Part shown: positions 24,781-32,497 of the stretch, in pieces | Layout: the number at the start of each line of letters is the position of its first letter | Position numbering within the stretch: the first letter of the stretch is position 1 | Source: Paenibacillus sp. FSL H8-0048 | GTDB taxonomy: Bacteria; Bacillota; Bacilli; Paenibacillales; Paenibacillaceae | Assembly (NCBI RefSeq): GCF_038002825.1 | Contig: NZ_JBBODF010000001.1 | Coordinates: 7,192,001 to 7,256,000, forward strand | Direction of reading: 5' to 3' | DNA: 64,000 nt | The notes under the pieces: model-generated | Seen by the model: only the letters and a program-made list of their open reading frames with translations | Databases searched by the model: none | Told to the model about the DNA's origin: nothing | Program-made: the position numbers and the translations under genes

Positions 24781-25275
24781 ATGTCAGATCATCCGATTCA
24801 AGGTCTCATGCAGACCGCAATGGAAAATATTAAAGGCATGGTTGATGTAAATACAATTGTTGGGGATCCTGTTGAAACGCCCGATGGTACCGTCATTCTG
24901 CCGATTAGCAAGGTGACGTTCGGCTTCGCAGCAGGCGGCAGCGACTTCAGGGTGGAGGATGACGGTCCGGGCGTGAACAGCAGCGGGTCCGGTGTTAAAA
25001 TGCTTCCCTTCGGGGGCGGCAGCGGGGGCGGCGTATCTATTCGTCCAATCGCTTTTCTGGTCGTTGGCAGGGAAGGGGTACATATTGTGCCGCTGGATAA
25101 TCAGACCCATTTGTTCGAGAAAATTATTGATGCCACGCCTAACCTGCTCGACAAAATTCAGAATATGTTCCAGCCCGGCATGGTTCCGGAAGCTTCGGAC
25201 ATTCCCGGCTCCAGGGTAACCAAAACCGTTGTGGAGACCGGGTCCGGCTCGTCCGACCATTCGTCAGCACATTAG
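24781..25275 (+). CDS. ytfJ: Sporulation protein YtfJ (GerW family)
   Basis: 164 residues. Start with H-P-I-Q-G-L-M, then M-V-D-V-N-T-I-V-G-D-P-V, D-G-T-V-I-L-P-I-S-K-V-T-F-G-F and a Gly/Ser-rich G-G-G-S-G-G-G segment are all typical of GerW. The family is needed in B. subtilis for germination triggered by some receptors. GAGGAGG stands 10 nt upstream. A sigma-F/G-like GGGCAAGATAAATA motif at ~24728-24741 could be its promoter, weakly supported. A terminator follows. Confidence 0.93.
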   Translation: MSDHPIQGLMQTAMENIKGMVDVNTIVGDPVETPDGTVILPISKVTFGFAAGGSDFRVEDDGPGVNSSGSGVKMLPFGGGSGGGVSIRPIAFLVVGREGVHIVPLDNQTHLFEKIIDATPNLLDKIQNMFQPGMVPEASDIPGSRVTKTVVETGSGSSDHSSAH

Positions 25276-25309
25276 GATACAGCGAACTCAAGAAAAGTAT
25301 GGATGGTCA

Positions 25310-25343
25310 GGGATATCACCTTAGAAGGTGGTATCCCTTTTTT
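25310..25343 (+). terminator. Intrinsic terminator after ytfJ
   Basis: GGGATATCACC pairs with GGTGGTATCCC (25327-25337) around TTAGAA, followed by TTTTTT. Confidence 0.92.
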
Positions 25344-25472
25344 GGAGCTGTTTCCACTTGCCGGATGAAAGAGGATCGGACATACCTGCCCCATGCCCCG
25401 CATACACTTGTACAACCAGGCAAGACTGATGAACCGTTGCGTAAGGAACGGATAAGAAGCCGGAGGATGAAC

Positions 25473-26753
25473 ATGAAGACATTAACCCGAAAATCTATGC
25501 TGTCCTTACTGTTGAGTATGCTGCTGCTTGCGCTGGTGCCGGTGTCTGCCATCCGGGCAGAGAACCTTTCTATCTCTACCCATGCCAGGGCGGCGGCGCT
25601 GATTGATGTGACATCCGGAAGAATTCTGTACAGCAGCCGCGGGGATGAACCGATGCTGATTGCCAGTCTGACCAAAATTATGACCGCCCTTGTGGCGATA
25701 GAGAACGGCGATATTACGTCGAAGGTCAAGGTCGGCAAAAATGCTTTTGCCAAGGAGGGCTCCTCCCTGTACCTGAAGCTGGGCGAGGAAATGACGCTGA
25801 AGGATATGCTGTACGGACTGATGCTGCGCTCCGGCAACGATGCGGCAACGGCAATCGCCGAGCATGTCGGCGGTTCGGAGCAGGGGTTTGTCTACCTGAT
25901 GAACGCCAAGGCGCAGGAGCTGAATTTGAAAAACACCCATTTTGCCAATCCGCACGGATTAGATGCTGAAGGGCACTTTTCCAGCGCGAATGATCTGGCT
26001 GTATTGACTGCTTATGCGATGCACAATCCGGTGTTCAAGGAAATCGTAGCCTCCAAAGAGAAGACGGCGGACAATCCCTATGAGAAGTGGGACTATAAAT
26101 GGAGCAACAAGAATAAGATGCTGCGCCTCTACGAGGGAGCGGACGGGGTGAAGACGGGTTATACCAAAAAAGCGCTGCGCTGCCTGGTCAGCTCCGCTAC
26201 AAGAGACGGGCAGCAGCTCGTGGCGGTTACGCTGAACGACGGCAATGACTGGAATGACCACGCCTCGCTGCTGGACTTCGGCTTCAACCACTATCCGCTG
26301 AAGACGCTGGTCGAGCGGGGCGAGGCCGTCAAAGGCTACAGTCTGGTGACCGGCAAGGCCTTCGCCTATCCGCTGGGTCAGGGGGAGGAAGCAAGGCTCG
26401 TCAACAAACTGGTGCTTAGTGCAGCTCCGCAGGCTTCTGCGGATGGCAATGCTGCGGGTACGGGAAGTACAACAGGTGCAGGCTTCAGTGTAAGTGCAGG
26501 TGCGGGCAGGGCAGCTGTGAATGCCAGCGGGAGTGAGGGCGATGTTAACTTCGGGCTCAGGGGTGTGATTATTTTACAGCTGGGAGAGCAGGAGATCGGC
26601 CGGGTTCCGGTGTACACGCCTGGCCAGCTCCCGCCGGAGACCACGCCGTATGTGAAAAAATATAACGCTGCGAGTGCCTCTGCCTACCCGGCGGGCAACT
26701 GGCTGCAGGCCTTCGGCAGTGCGCTGCGGGCGTTGTTCCTCACGGGGGAATAG
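25473..26753 (+). CDS. dacB: D-alanyl-D-alanine carboxypeptidase, sporulation locus (DacB-like)
   Basis: 426 residues. Signal peptide to about residue 28, then a penicillin-binding carboxypeptidase domain of the S11 family: S-L-T-K (Ser 65, Lys 68), S-G-N (Ser 120) and K-T-G (Lys 227). The C-terminal region (~285-426) is Ala/Gly/Ser-rich and ends with an amphipathic, Leu/Ala-rich membrane anchor. It removes terminal D-Ala from peptidoglycan stem peptides; with spmA-spmB downstream it corresponds to the dacB spore-cortex locus. The second ATG (25473) fits the CGGAGG spacing better than 25467. A sigma-E-like CATACACT is at 25401-25408. Confidence 0.9.
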   Translation: MKTLTRKSMLSLLLSMLLLALVPVSAIRAENLSISTHARAAALIDVTSGRILYSSRGDEPMLIASLTKIMTALVAIENGDITSKVKVGKNAFAKEGSSLYLKLGEEMTLKDMLYGLMLRSGNDAATAIAEHVGGSEQGFVYLMNAKAQELNLKNTHFANPHGLDAEGHFSSANDLAVLTAYAMHNPVFKEIVASKEKTADNPYEKWDYKWSNKNKMLRLYEGADGVKTGYTKKALRCLVSSATRDGQQLVAVTLNDGNDWNDHASLLDFGFNHYPLKTLVERGEAVKGYSLVTGKAFAYPLGQGEEARLVNKLVLSAAPQASADGNAAGTGSTTGAGFSVSAGAGRAAVNASGSEGDVNFGLRGVIILQLGEQEIGRVPVYTPGQLPPETTPYVKKYNAASASAYPAGNWLQAFGSALRALFLTGE

Positions 26754-26807
26754 GGAAACGATTCTGCAAGACAAAGTATAAAGAATGAAGCGGGGGAGGG
26801 GATACCT

Positions 26808-27479
26808 ATGTTAAATGGAATCTGGCTGGGGATGATTCTGATCGGGTTTGGTTTTGCCGCAGTTAACGGACGGATGAATGAATTCACCGCCGCTGTATTC
26901 GATGGTGCGAAGAGCGGGGTGACCGTCAGCTTCGGGCTGATCAGTGTGCTGGTGTTCTGGCTGGGCATTATGCGGATTGCGGAGGATGCCGACCTGCTGA
27001 AAAAAATCTCCAGAGTGCTGGGTCCGGTCGTCTCTTTTCTGTTCCCGGATGTGCCCAAAGGCCACCCTGCCATCGGCTACATTCTCTCCAATATGAGCGC
27101 CAACCTGCTGGGGCTGGGGAATGCGGCTACTCCCATGGGCATTAAGGCGATGCAGGAGCTGCAGACGCTGAACCCGGATAAAGAGACCGCAACGCCGGCC
27201 ATGTGTACCCTGCTTGCGCTGAATACCGCCAGCATCACCCTGATTCCGGCGACCCTGATTGCGATCCGGCTGAATTACGGATCGGCGGACCCGGCGGCTA
27301 TCGTCGGAACCACCCTGGCGGCGACTGCGGTGGCTACCCTGGCGGCGATTGCTGCGGACAGGCTGTTCCGCCGCCTGAGCCTGCTTCGCAAGCCGCCCGG
27401 ACCGCCGCCGGTCCTGAAGACCGGGGGCGGCCCGGCGAACGGGAGCGGGGCGCTTCCACAATCTTCGGTGAAAGGGTGA
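26808..27479 (+). CDS. spmA: Spore maturation protein A
   Basis: 223 residues with four or more membrane helices and a nucleoside-recognition (Gate) domain fold: N-G-R-M-N-E-F-T, V-F-W-L-G-I-M-R-I-A, and N-M-S-A-N-L-L-G-L-G-N-A-A-T-P-M. SpmA and SpmB are needed for proper spore-core dehydration in B. subtilis. GGGAGGGG precedes ATG 26808. The C-terminus is rich in Pro and Gly (K-P-P-G-P-P-P-V). Next gene is spmB, 6 bp on. Confidence 0.95.
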   Translation: MLNGIWLGMILIGFGFAAVNGRMNEFTAAVFDGAKSGVTVSFGLISVLVFWLGIMRIAEDADLLKKISRVLGPVVSFLFPDVPKGHPAIGYILSNMSANLLGLGNAATPMGIKAMQELQTLNPDKETATPAMCTLLALNTASITLIPATLIAIRLNYGSADPAAIVGTTLAATAVATLAAIAADRLFRRLSLLRKPPGPPPVLKTGGGPANGSGALPQSSVKG

Positions 27480-27485
27480 CCGTCC

Positions 27486-28019
27486 ATGCTACAACTGATC
27501 AGTCTGATCTCTGCCTGGGCGATTCCGGTCATGGTTACCTTTATTCCGCTGTATGCCTTCACACGTAAGGTTCCCGTCTATGAATCGTTCGTGGAGGGGG
27601 CGAAGGACGGGTTCGGCACCGCCATTGCGATTATCCCCCATCTGGTCGGCATGCTGGTGGCCATCAGTGTGTTCCGCGCGTCCGGTGCGCTGGACTTCCT
27701 CATGGGCTTTGTAAGCCCTCTGATGGAGGGACTGGGTATTCCGTCAGAGGTGCTTCCGCTCGGTCTCCTGCGCCCGCTGACGGGCACTGGATCGCTTGCC
27801 TATACCACAGACCTGATCCGCGTCCACGGCCCGGACTCTCTCATCGGTATGATTGCTTCTACTATACAGGGCAGCACAGATACCACCCTGTATGTGCTGA
27901 CTGTGTATTTCGGCGCCGTAGGCATCCGCAACGGCCGCTATGCCCTGAAGGTGGGCCTGTTCTCGGATGTCGTCGGCTTTATTGCTGCCATTGCCGTTTG
28001 TCTGCTGGTGTTCGGGTAG
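27486..28019 (+). CDS. spmB: Spore maturation protein B
   Basis: 177 residues, membrane protein of the same Gate-domain family as SpmA. Typical parts are S-A-W-A-I-P-V, F-V-E-G-A-K-D-G-F-G-T-A, L-V-A-I-S-V-F-R-A-S-G-A-L-D, L-R-P-L-T-G-T-G-S and G-S-T-D-T-T-L-Y. It works with SpmA in spore-core dehydration, probably as a small-molecule transport pair. ATG 27486 has AAAGGGTGA upstream. In B. subtilis dacB-spmA-spmB form one operon; spacing supports that here. Confidence 0.95.
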   Translation: MLQLISLISAWAIPVMVTFIPLYAFTRKVPVYESFVEGAKDGFGTAIAIIPHLVGMLVAISVFRASGALDFLMGFVSPLMEGLGIPSEVLPLGLLRPLTGTGSLAYTTDLIRVHGPDSLIGMIASTIQGSTDTTLYVLTVYFGAVGIRNGRYALKVGLFSDVVGFIAAIAVCLLVFG

Positions 28020-28040
28020 CGGGGCAGGAGCAGGAGTAGG

Positions 28041-28117
28041 AGGTAGATGGATAAGTGGATAAGTGGATGAATGGATAGATGGATAGATGGATAGATGGAT
28101 AGTTTGATAGATGGATT
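28041..28117. repeat. GGATAGAT-type microsatellite
   Basis: About nine repeats of GGATAAGT/GGATAGAT/GGATGAAT tetra- and octamers just after spmB. The remainder of 28118-28428 holds an AT-rich segment and two copies of GAGCGAATGAAGGGTAT (~28306 and ~28357), with no supported gene. Confidence 0.85.
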
Positions 28118-28428
28118 TCCTCCACCTGCTGCTAGACGAGTGAGCGTTAAGGAGACAATAGTTGGAAAAATGCAGCTTAATTATACGTATTCCCGCTAAA
28201 GTGTTGAAATTAAACAAATTAATTGTTCTTTTTCCACTTGCTTCAGCTAACTTCCTCAAATCGTTTGGATTAGGATACGTTTATCCAATTGTTTGCCTTC
28301 AGGAGAGCGAATGAAGGGTATAAATGCACTTGATTACAGCAAAAGTCGGCCGGATGAGCGAATGAAGGGTATTGCGCCGGTGGTTGTGGCCCTCAAGCGC
28401 TGCCCCGCAGCCGCTTGCCGCTTGCCCT

Positions 28429-28463
28429 ACAGTCCTCACCCCCTTCCGGGAGGTGAGGACTGT
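28429..28463 (+). terminator. Terminator-like hairpin before the IS
   Basis: ACAGTCCTCACC (28429-28440) pairs exactly with GGTGAGGACTGT (28452-28463), followed by TTGTTATTAGG. Its gene is probably the dacB-spmAB unit, though it lies 410 bp downstream. Confidence 0.7.
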
Positions 28464-28796
28464 TTGTTATTAGGTTTGCCCGTGCGTTGACGGAGTAACG
28501 GAGAGGAATTTTGGAACTGTAGGAGCGCCAGCGTCCGCCTGAAGGGGCTGTCCCAAAAGCCATGAAGTGGCTGCTTGGGACAGCTCTTTATTTTGTAGTA
28601 GGATCAACGTGAGCACTTGGGTGAACGCTGCGCGAACGGACCGTTGTTCCAATCGCTGTGCTCTCCAGATTTTTTTCATTCCCCTTAACGGTGAAAATCC
28701 GGAGACCAAGGCGACCGCTGCCGCTTTTCCACAATCGTTCCGTCCTCTCCGCTGTTTAAGCGGGAAAAGGTTCTTCAAATCTTTCTAAAATCACAC

Positions 28797-28860
28797 AAAG
28801 AAACCTCTCTTTTGTTAAAATGGAGTTACCACACAACCATTTCAAAGGAGAGGTTTCTTT
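28797..28860 (+). promoter_or_regulatory. Hairpin masking the transposase ribosome site
   Basis: AAAGAAACCTCTC (28797-28809) is the exact complement of GAGAGGTTTCTTT (28848-28860), which contains the Shine-Dalgarno site and reaches into the TTG start at 28859. A transcript entering from outside would fold this stem and block translation, a known self-limiting device of insertion sequences. Confidence 0.7.
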
Positions 28861-30418
28861 GTACATTCAATATACCATGGACCAACTTTGCTTGCCAATG
28901 GATCTGGAAGAAGATATCCCGAAAAATCACCTCGTTCGCGTCGTGAATGCTGCCGTCAACCGGCTGGACAACGCCATTTTTGACGCGGCCTATCCCGGCG
29001 GCGGCCGTGACAGCTACCATCCTAAAATGCTTACCAAAGTCATCATCTACGCATACACTCAGCGAATCTATTCGTCTCGCCAAATCGCCAAAGCGGTCCG
29101 GGAGAACATTCCCTTCATGTGGCTGGCCGGACGGCAGCGACCCGACTTCCGCACGCTGAATCGCTTCCGTTCCCAGCGGATGAGAAATGTCCTCGAAACG
29201 GTATTTACCGCCGTGCTTCAGTTTCTGGCTAACGAAAAATACGTGTCTCTGGAGCATTATTTTGTGGACGGCACTAAGATTGAGGCGAATGCCAATCGCT
29301 ACACCTTTGTCTGGAGCAAAGCGGTCAGCAAACACAAAGCGAAACTGCAAGATAAGGTACAGGCCCTATTCGCTGACATTGACGTAGCGGAAGAGCAGGA
29401 AGAACAAAAGAACCAGGGCAAAGATCTGGCTGAACTCCGCACGGGTTCAGAAATGGACAGTGAGAAACTCGAACAAGCCGTACAAAAGCTTGAAGCTCAG
29501 CTTGCCGAAAAACCGAAAGACACGCCCCTAAAAAAGACGGTTCGGAAGTTGCGTAAGGATTTGCTCCCTCGACTGCAGAAGTACGAACAATATCAAAAGC
29601 TGCTTGGGGACCGTAACAGTTTCAGCAAGACCGATCCAGAGGCAACGTTTATGCGGATGAAAGAAGATCACATGCGAAATGGCCAACTGAAGCCAGGTTA
29701 TAATCTACAGATCGGGACCGAAAACCAGTTTATTTTGGCCTACAGTCTCCATCAAAGACCGGGTGACACCCGCTGTTTAGAACCACATCTGGAAAAAACA
29801 AAGCAATTCCTCGGGAAACTTCCAAAGACGATCATTGCAGATGCCGGCTATGGAAGTGAAGAAAACTACGCCTATCTGGAAAAGAGCGAGATACAGGCCG
29901 TCGTGAAATACAGCACCTACCACAAAGAAAAGAGCAAAGCCTGGAAAGCCGACGTCGGAAAAATCGAGAACTGGACCTACGACGGATCCGAGGATCGTTG
30001 GACGTGTTTAGCTGGACACCCGCTGTATTTCCAACGAGAAAGCAAGGAAACCACAGAGAGTGGATACGAAATTAAGAAGCGTCACTACCAAAGTCAAAGC
30101 TGCGGAGGTTGTCCGCTAAAAGAAAACTGCACGAAGGGAAGCGGAAACCGGGAAATCGCAGTCAGTTTGGAGCGGCTTAGATACCAGAAACAGGCGAAAG
30201 AAATCCTCCGAAGCGAGGAAGGCTATCTATTGGCCGTACGTCGAATGACGGAGCCGGAAAGTGTATTTGGACAATTAAAGAATAACCGGGGCTTCCGGCG
30301 CTTTCTGCTTCGCGGCTTGGAAAAAGTGACGCTGGAGGTCGGTTGGCTTTCGCTCGCCCACAACCTGCTGAAGCAAGCAGCGAACGACCAGAAACGCAAA
30401 GGAGCGGTCCTCCAATAA
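28859..30418 (+). CDS. IS1182-family transposase
   Basis: 519 residues. DDE-type transposase: N-terminal DUF772-like region with R-L-D-N-A-I-F and T-L-N-R-F-R-S-Q-R-M, a V-D-G-T-K-I-E-A-N-A-N-R-Y segment with the first Asp, a charged coiled-coil stretch (~160-260), I-I-A-D-A-G-Y-G-S-E-E-N with the second Asp, a zinc-type cluster C-G-G-C-P-L-K-E-N-C, and M-T-E-P-E-S-V-F-G-Q-L-K with the final Glu. All catalytic residues are present, so it may be active. TTG 28859 fits AAAGGAGAG; ATG 28820 is an alternative. Confidence 0.9.
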   Translation: MYIQYTMDQLCLPMDLEEDIPKNHLVRVVNAAVNRLDNAIFDAAYPGGGRDSYHPKMLTKVIIYAYTQRIYSSRQIAKAVRENIPFMWLAGRQRPDFRTLNRFRSQRMRNVLETVFTAVLQFLANEKYVSLEHYFVDGTKIEANANRYTFVWSKAVSKHKAKLQDKVQALFADIDVAEEQEEQKNQGKDLAELRTGSEMDSEKLEQAVQKLEAQLAEKPKDTPLKKTVRKLRKDLLPRLQKYEQYQKLLGDRNSFSKTDPEATFMRMKEDHMRNGQLKPGYNLQIGTENQFILAYSLHQRPGDTRCLEPHLEKTKQFLGKLPKTIIADAGYGSEENYAYLEKSEIQAVVKYSTYHKEKSKAWKADVGKIENWTYDGSEDRWTCLAGHPLYFQRESKETTESGYEIKKRHYQSQSCGGCPLKENCTKGSGNREIAVSLERLRYQKQAKEILRSEEGYLLAVRRMTEPESVFGQLKNNRGFRRFLLRGLEKVTLEVGWLSLAHNLLKQAANDQKRKGAVLQ

Positions 30419-30736
30419 CGGAGAATCGCTCCTTTTTTTACTTGGTAAGCTTTGAAAAAGTTGCAGGTTTTGTTTCCACCTATAGAATATTTACTTTTGG
30501 GACAGCCCCCGCATCGTAAGCATAAGCTGTGTTGGATTTCTACTGCCGCAGGGCAGTCTAATCAAGGAAATCCAACTTTAACAGCGGCCGGAAGTCCAAA
30601 TATTCCTCGGAGTTACGAATATTCAACGCCTTTACTCGCCCTCGCCCCGCCCCCCAAACATTTTAACAAACATTCCTCACCGCCCGCTCCCCCGCTTCAT
30701 ATGCTATTTCAGCAATACGGAGGGAGGACGACAAGG

Positions 30737-31081
30737 GTGGACTACAAAGGCTTTATTCTGCATCATTCCCGCTGTCCGTCTATTAACGGCAAAGGTTTTG
30801 ACTTCTGGGTCGGATTGAACGGTTCAGTCTACGCGGCGCCGCTGCTGACAGACCCGGAGCATATTCATATATGCCTTGAGGGCAACTATGGGGAGGCGGA
30901 GCAATTGCCCCAGCTGCCGGAGCGCCAGCAGCAGCTGTTCGCGGCGGGGAAGCTTATACTGGAGCTGTCCAGACGCTATCAAATGTCGCCGCTAACGGTG
31001 GAGCCGCATAGCGAAACTTGCCCCGGCGCATTTTTTCCGTGGAATGATCTTGTGATTTATGCCTCTGATGGTTATCATTAA
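30737..31081 (+). CDS. Small amidase-like (peptidoglycan recognition fold) protein
   Basis: 114 residues. It resembles a minimal N-acetylmuramoyl-L-alanine amidase (Amidase_2): I-L-H-H-S near the start, F-W-V-G-L-N-G-S-V-Y for the central strand, H-I-H-I-C-L-E-G-N-Y-G, and V-E-P-H-S-E-T-C-P-G-A-F-F-P at the C-terminus. The His of H-H-S and the His and Cys of H-S-E-T-C-P-G match the three zinc-ligand positions. There is no signal peptide, so it would be cytoplasmic or spore-internal. GTG 30737 has GGAGGGAGG about 9 nt upstream. It lies 20 bp before rluB and may be co-transcribed. The family call is moderate. Confidence 0.6.
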   Translation: MDYKGFILHHSRCPSINGKGFDFWVGLNGSVYAAPLLTDPEHIHICLEGNYGEAEQLPQLPERQQQLFAAGKLILELSRRYQMSPLTVEPHSETCPGAFFPWNDLVIYASDGYH

Positions 31082-31101
31082 CCTGAGGTGAGTAGTCGAA
31101 A

Positions 31102-31860
31102 ATGGAAAGATTACAGAAAATTTTGGCGCAAGCAGGTGTTGCGTCCAGACGCAAATGTGAAGAAATGATTTTGGCCGGTAAAGTGGAAGTCAACGGGGAA
31201 CTCGTAACTACGCTTGGCACGAAGGCGGACCCCGCAACCGATATTATTAAAGTCTCGGGCAGACTGATCCGGGGCGAGAATAAAATCTATATTATGTTCA
31301 ACAAGCCCAAAGGTGTAATTACAAGCGCCTCGGATGACAAGGGCCGCAAGGTAGTAACGGATTACCTGAAAGGCATCACAGAGCGCGTATACCCTGTAGG
31401 CCGCTTGGACTACGATACCGAAGGGCTGCTGCTGCTGACGAATGACGGTGAGTTTGCCAACCTGCTCACGCATCCGAAGCACCATGTGCCGAAGACGTAT
31501 CTGGCCACGGTCAAGGGTGTTCCGCACGGCACAGCGCTGGACAAGCTGAAGGCCGGCATTAAGCTGGAGGACGGCATGACCGCTCCTGCGGAAGTCGAAT
31601 ACAAGGATATCGATGAAGCCAATAAGGAAGCGGTGATCAGCATCACCATCCATGAAGGCCGCAACCGTCAGGTCCGGCGGATGTTCGAGGCTGTGTCGCA
31701 TCCGGTTATCCGTCTGAAGCGGATTTCCTTCGGGGATATCCAGCTCCAGAATCTCAAGCGCGGCTCTTACCGCCATTTGACCAAGGATGAGATCAATCAT
31801 CTGCAGCAAATTGCCAAGGCGGGAATGCTTCGGGACAATCAGACACGCAAAGACACATAA
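31102..31860 (+). CDS. rluB: 23S rRNA pseudouridine synthase B
   Basis: 252 residues. An S4 RNA-binding domain (1-60: R-L-Q-K-I-L-A-Q-A-G-V-A-S-R-R) is followed by the RsuA/RluB catalytic domain with G-R-L-D-Y-D-T-E-G-L-L-L-L-T-N-D-G (catalytic Asp) and the H-E-G-R-N-R-Q-V-R-R-M-F element. It converts uridine in helix 93 of 23S rRNA to pseudouridine. The spmAB-rluB-res order matches B. subtilis, apart from the IS. CTGAGGTGA lies upstream of the ATG. No terminator is evident before resA. Confidence 0.95.
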   Translation: MERLQKILAQAGVASRRKCEEMILAGKVEVNGELVTTLGTKADPATDIIKVSGRLIRGENKIYIMFNKPKGVITSASDDKGRKVVTDYLKGITERVYPVGRLDYDTEGLLLLTNDGEFANLLTHPKHHVPKTYLATVKGVPHGTALDKLKAGIKLEDGMTAPAEVEYKDIDEANKEAVISITIHEGRNRQVRRMFEAVSHPVIRLKRISFGDIQLQNLKRGSYRHLTKDEINHLQQIAKAGMLRDNQTRKDT

Positions 31861-31972
31861 AGTTCACAATTTCCCCTCCTAAAACTGTGACAATATTCGT
31901 TATAATGTTCATAGGATGTTCACACCTTACAACTAAAGTAATGAGTTGCGTCACAGAAGGGGGTACCCCTGT

Positions 31973-32497
31973 ATGGGCAAAGCCAGGAAGCCAATCCAAA
32001 TCGTGATACTATTTCTAATCGTTCTGCTTGGGGGTTATGCTATCAGCTCCTCTGTGTTCGGGGGAGACGGCAAGCCGGAGGAAGGCGGGAAAGCGCCTAA
32101 TTTTGAATTGCTTGGGCTGGACGGTGCGACCCATACGCTGGAGGAATTCAGAGGAAAGTCGGTTGTCCTGAACTTCTGGGGCTCCTGGTGCGCACCATGC
32201 GTGAAGGAAATGCCCGCGCTCCAGTCACAGTGGGAGAAATGGAAGGACCAGGGTGTTGTAGTCCTGGGTGTGAATGTGGGCGAGGATCAGATGACGGTGG
32301 ACAATTTCGTGAAGCTCGTGGATATTGATTTTCCGGTTGTGATGGATAAGGGACGCGATGCGGTCCGCAGCTACGGGGTCTCCCCGCTGCCCACCACCTT
32401 CTTCATTAATACGAAGGGCAGGGTGGACAGCATTCATATTGGCCAGCTGGATCTGAGTTCGCTTGACGAGCAAATCGGGAAGCTGGTGGGACCATGA
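31973..32497 (+). CDS. resA: Thiol-disulfide oxidoreductase for cytochrome c maturation
   Basis: 174 residues. One N-terminal membrane anchor (~9-28) and an extracytoplasmic thioredoxin-fold domain with W-C-A-P-C (Cys 73 and 76). ResA reduces the apocytochrome c haem-binding cysteines before haem attachment. ATG 31973 follows GAAGGGGG. The resA stop overlaps the resB ATG. First gene of resABCDE. The 112-bp upstream region has three GTTCA(C/T)A motifs at 31862, 31907 and 31918 and a TATAAT-like -10 (~31900). Confidence 0.95.
   Translation: MGKARKPIQIVILFLIVLLGGYAISSSVFGGDGKPEEGGKAPNFELLGLDGATHTLEEFRGKSVVLNFWGSWCAPCVKEMPALQSQWEKWKDQGVVVLGVNVGEDQMTVDNFVKLVDIDFPVVMDKGRDAVRSYGVSPLPTTFFINTKGRVDSIHIGQLDLSSLDEQIGKLVGP

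Larger units (their letters stand above)
28544..30509 (+). mobile_element. IS1182-family insertion sequence, intact
   Basis: Bounded by the inverted ends GGGGCTGTCCCAAAAG (28544-28559) and CTTTTGGGACAGCCCC (30494-30509), enclosing one full transposase gene. The left end has a second inverted copy of the end sequence (TTGGGACAGC at 28578-28587), making a hairpin with T-rich tail. No target duplication was recognised. It lies between spmB and the rluB region, interrupting an otherwise conserved gene order. A second, internally deleted copy lies inverted at 17328-17690. Confidence 0.88.

Noticed and set aside
28041..28117. CRISPR-like array
   Set aside because: The repeats are 4-8 bp and contiguous without spacers, so this is a microsatellite. 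No CRISPR array or cas gene was seen anywhere in the window.
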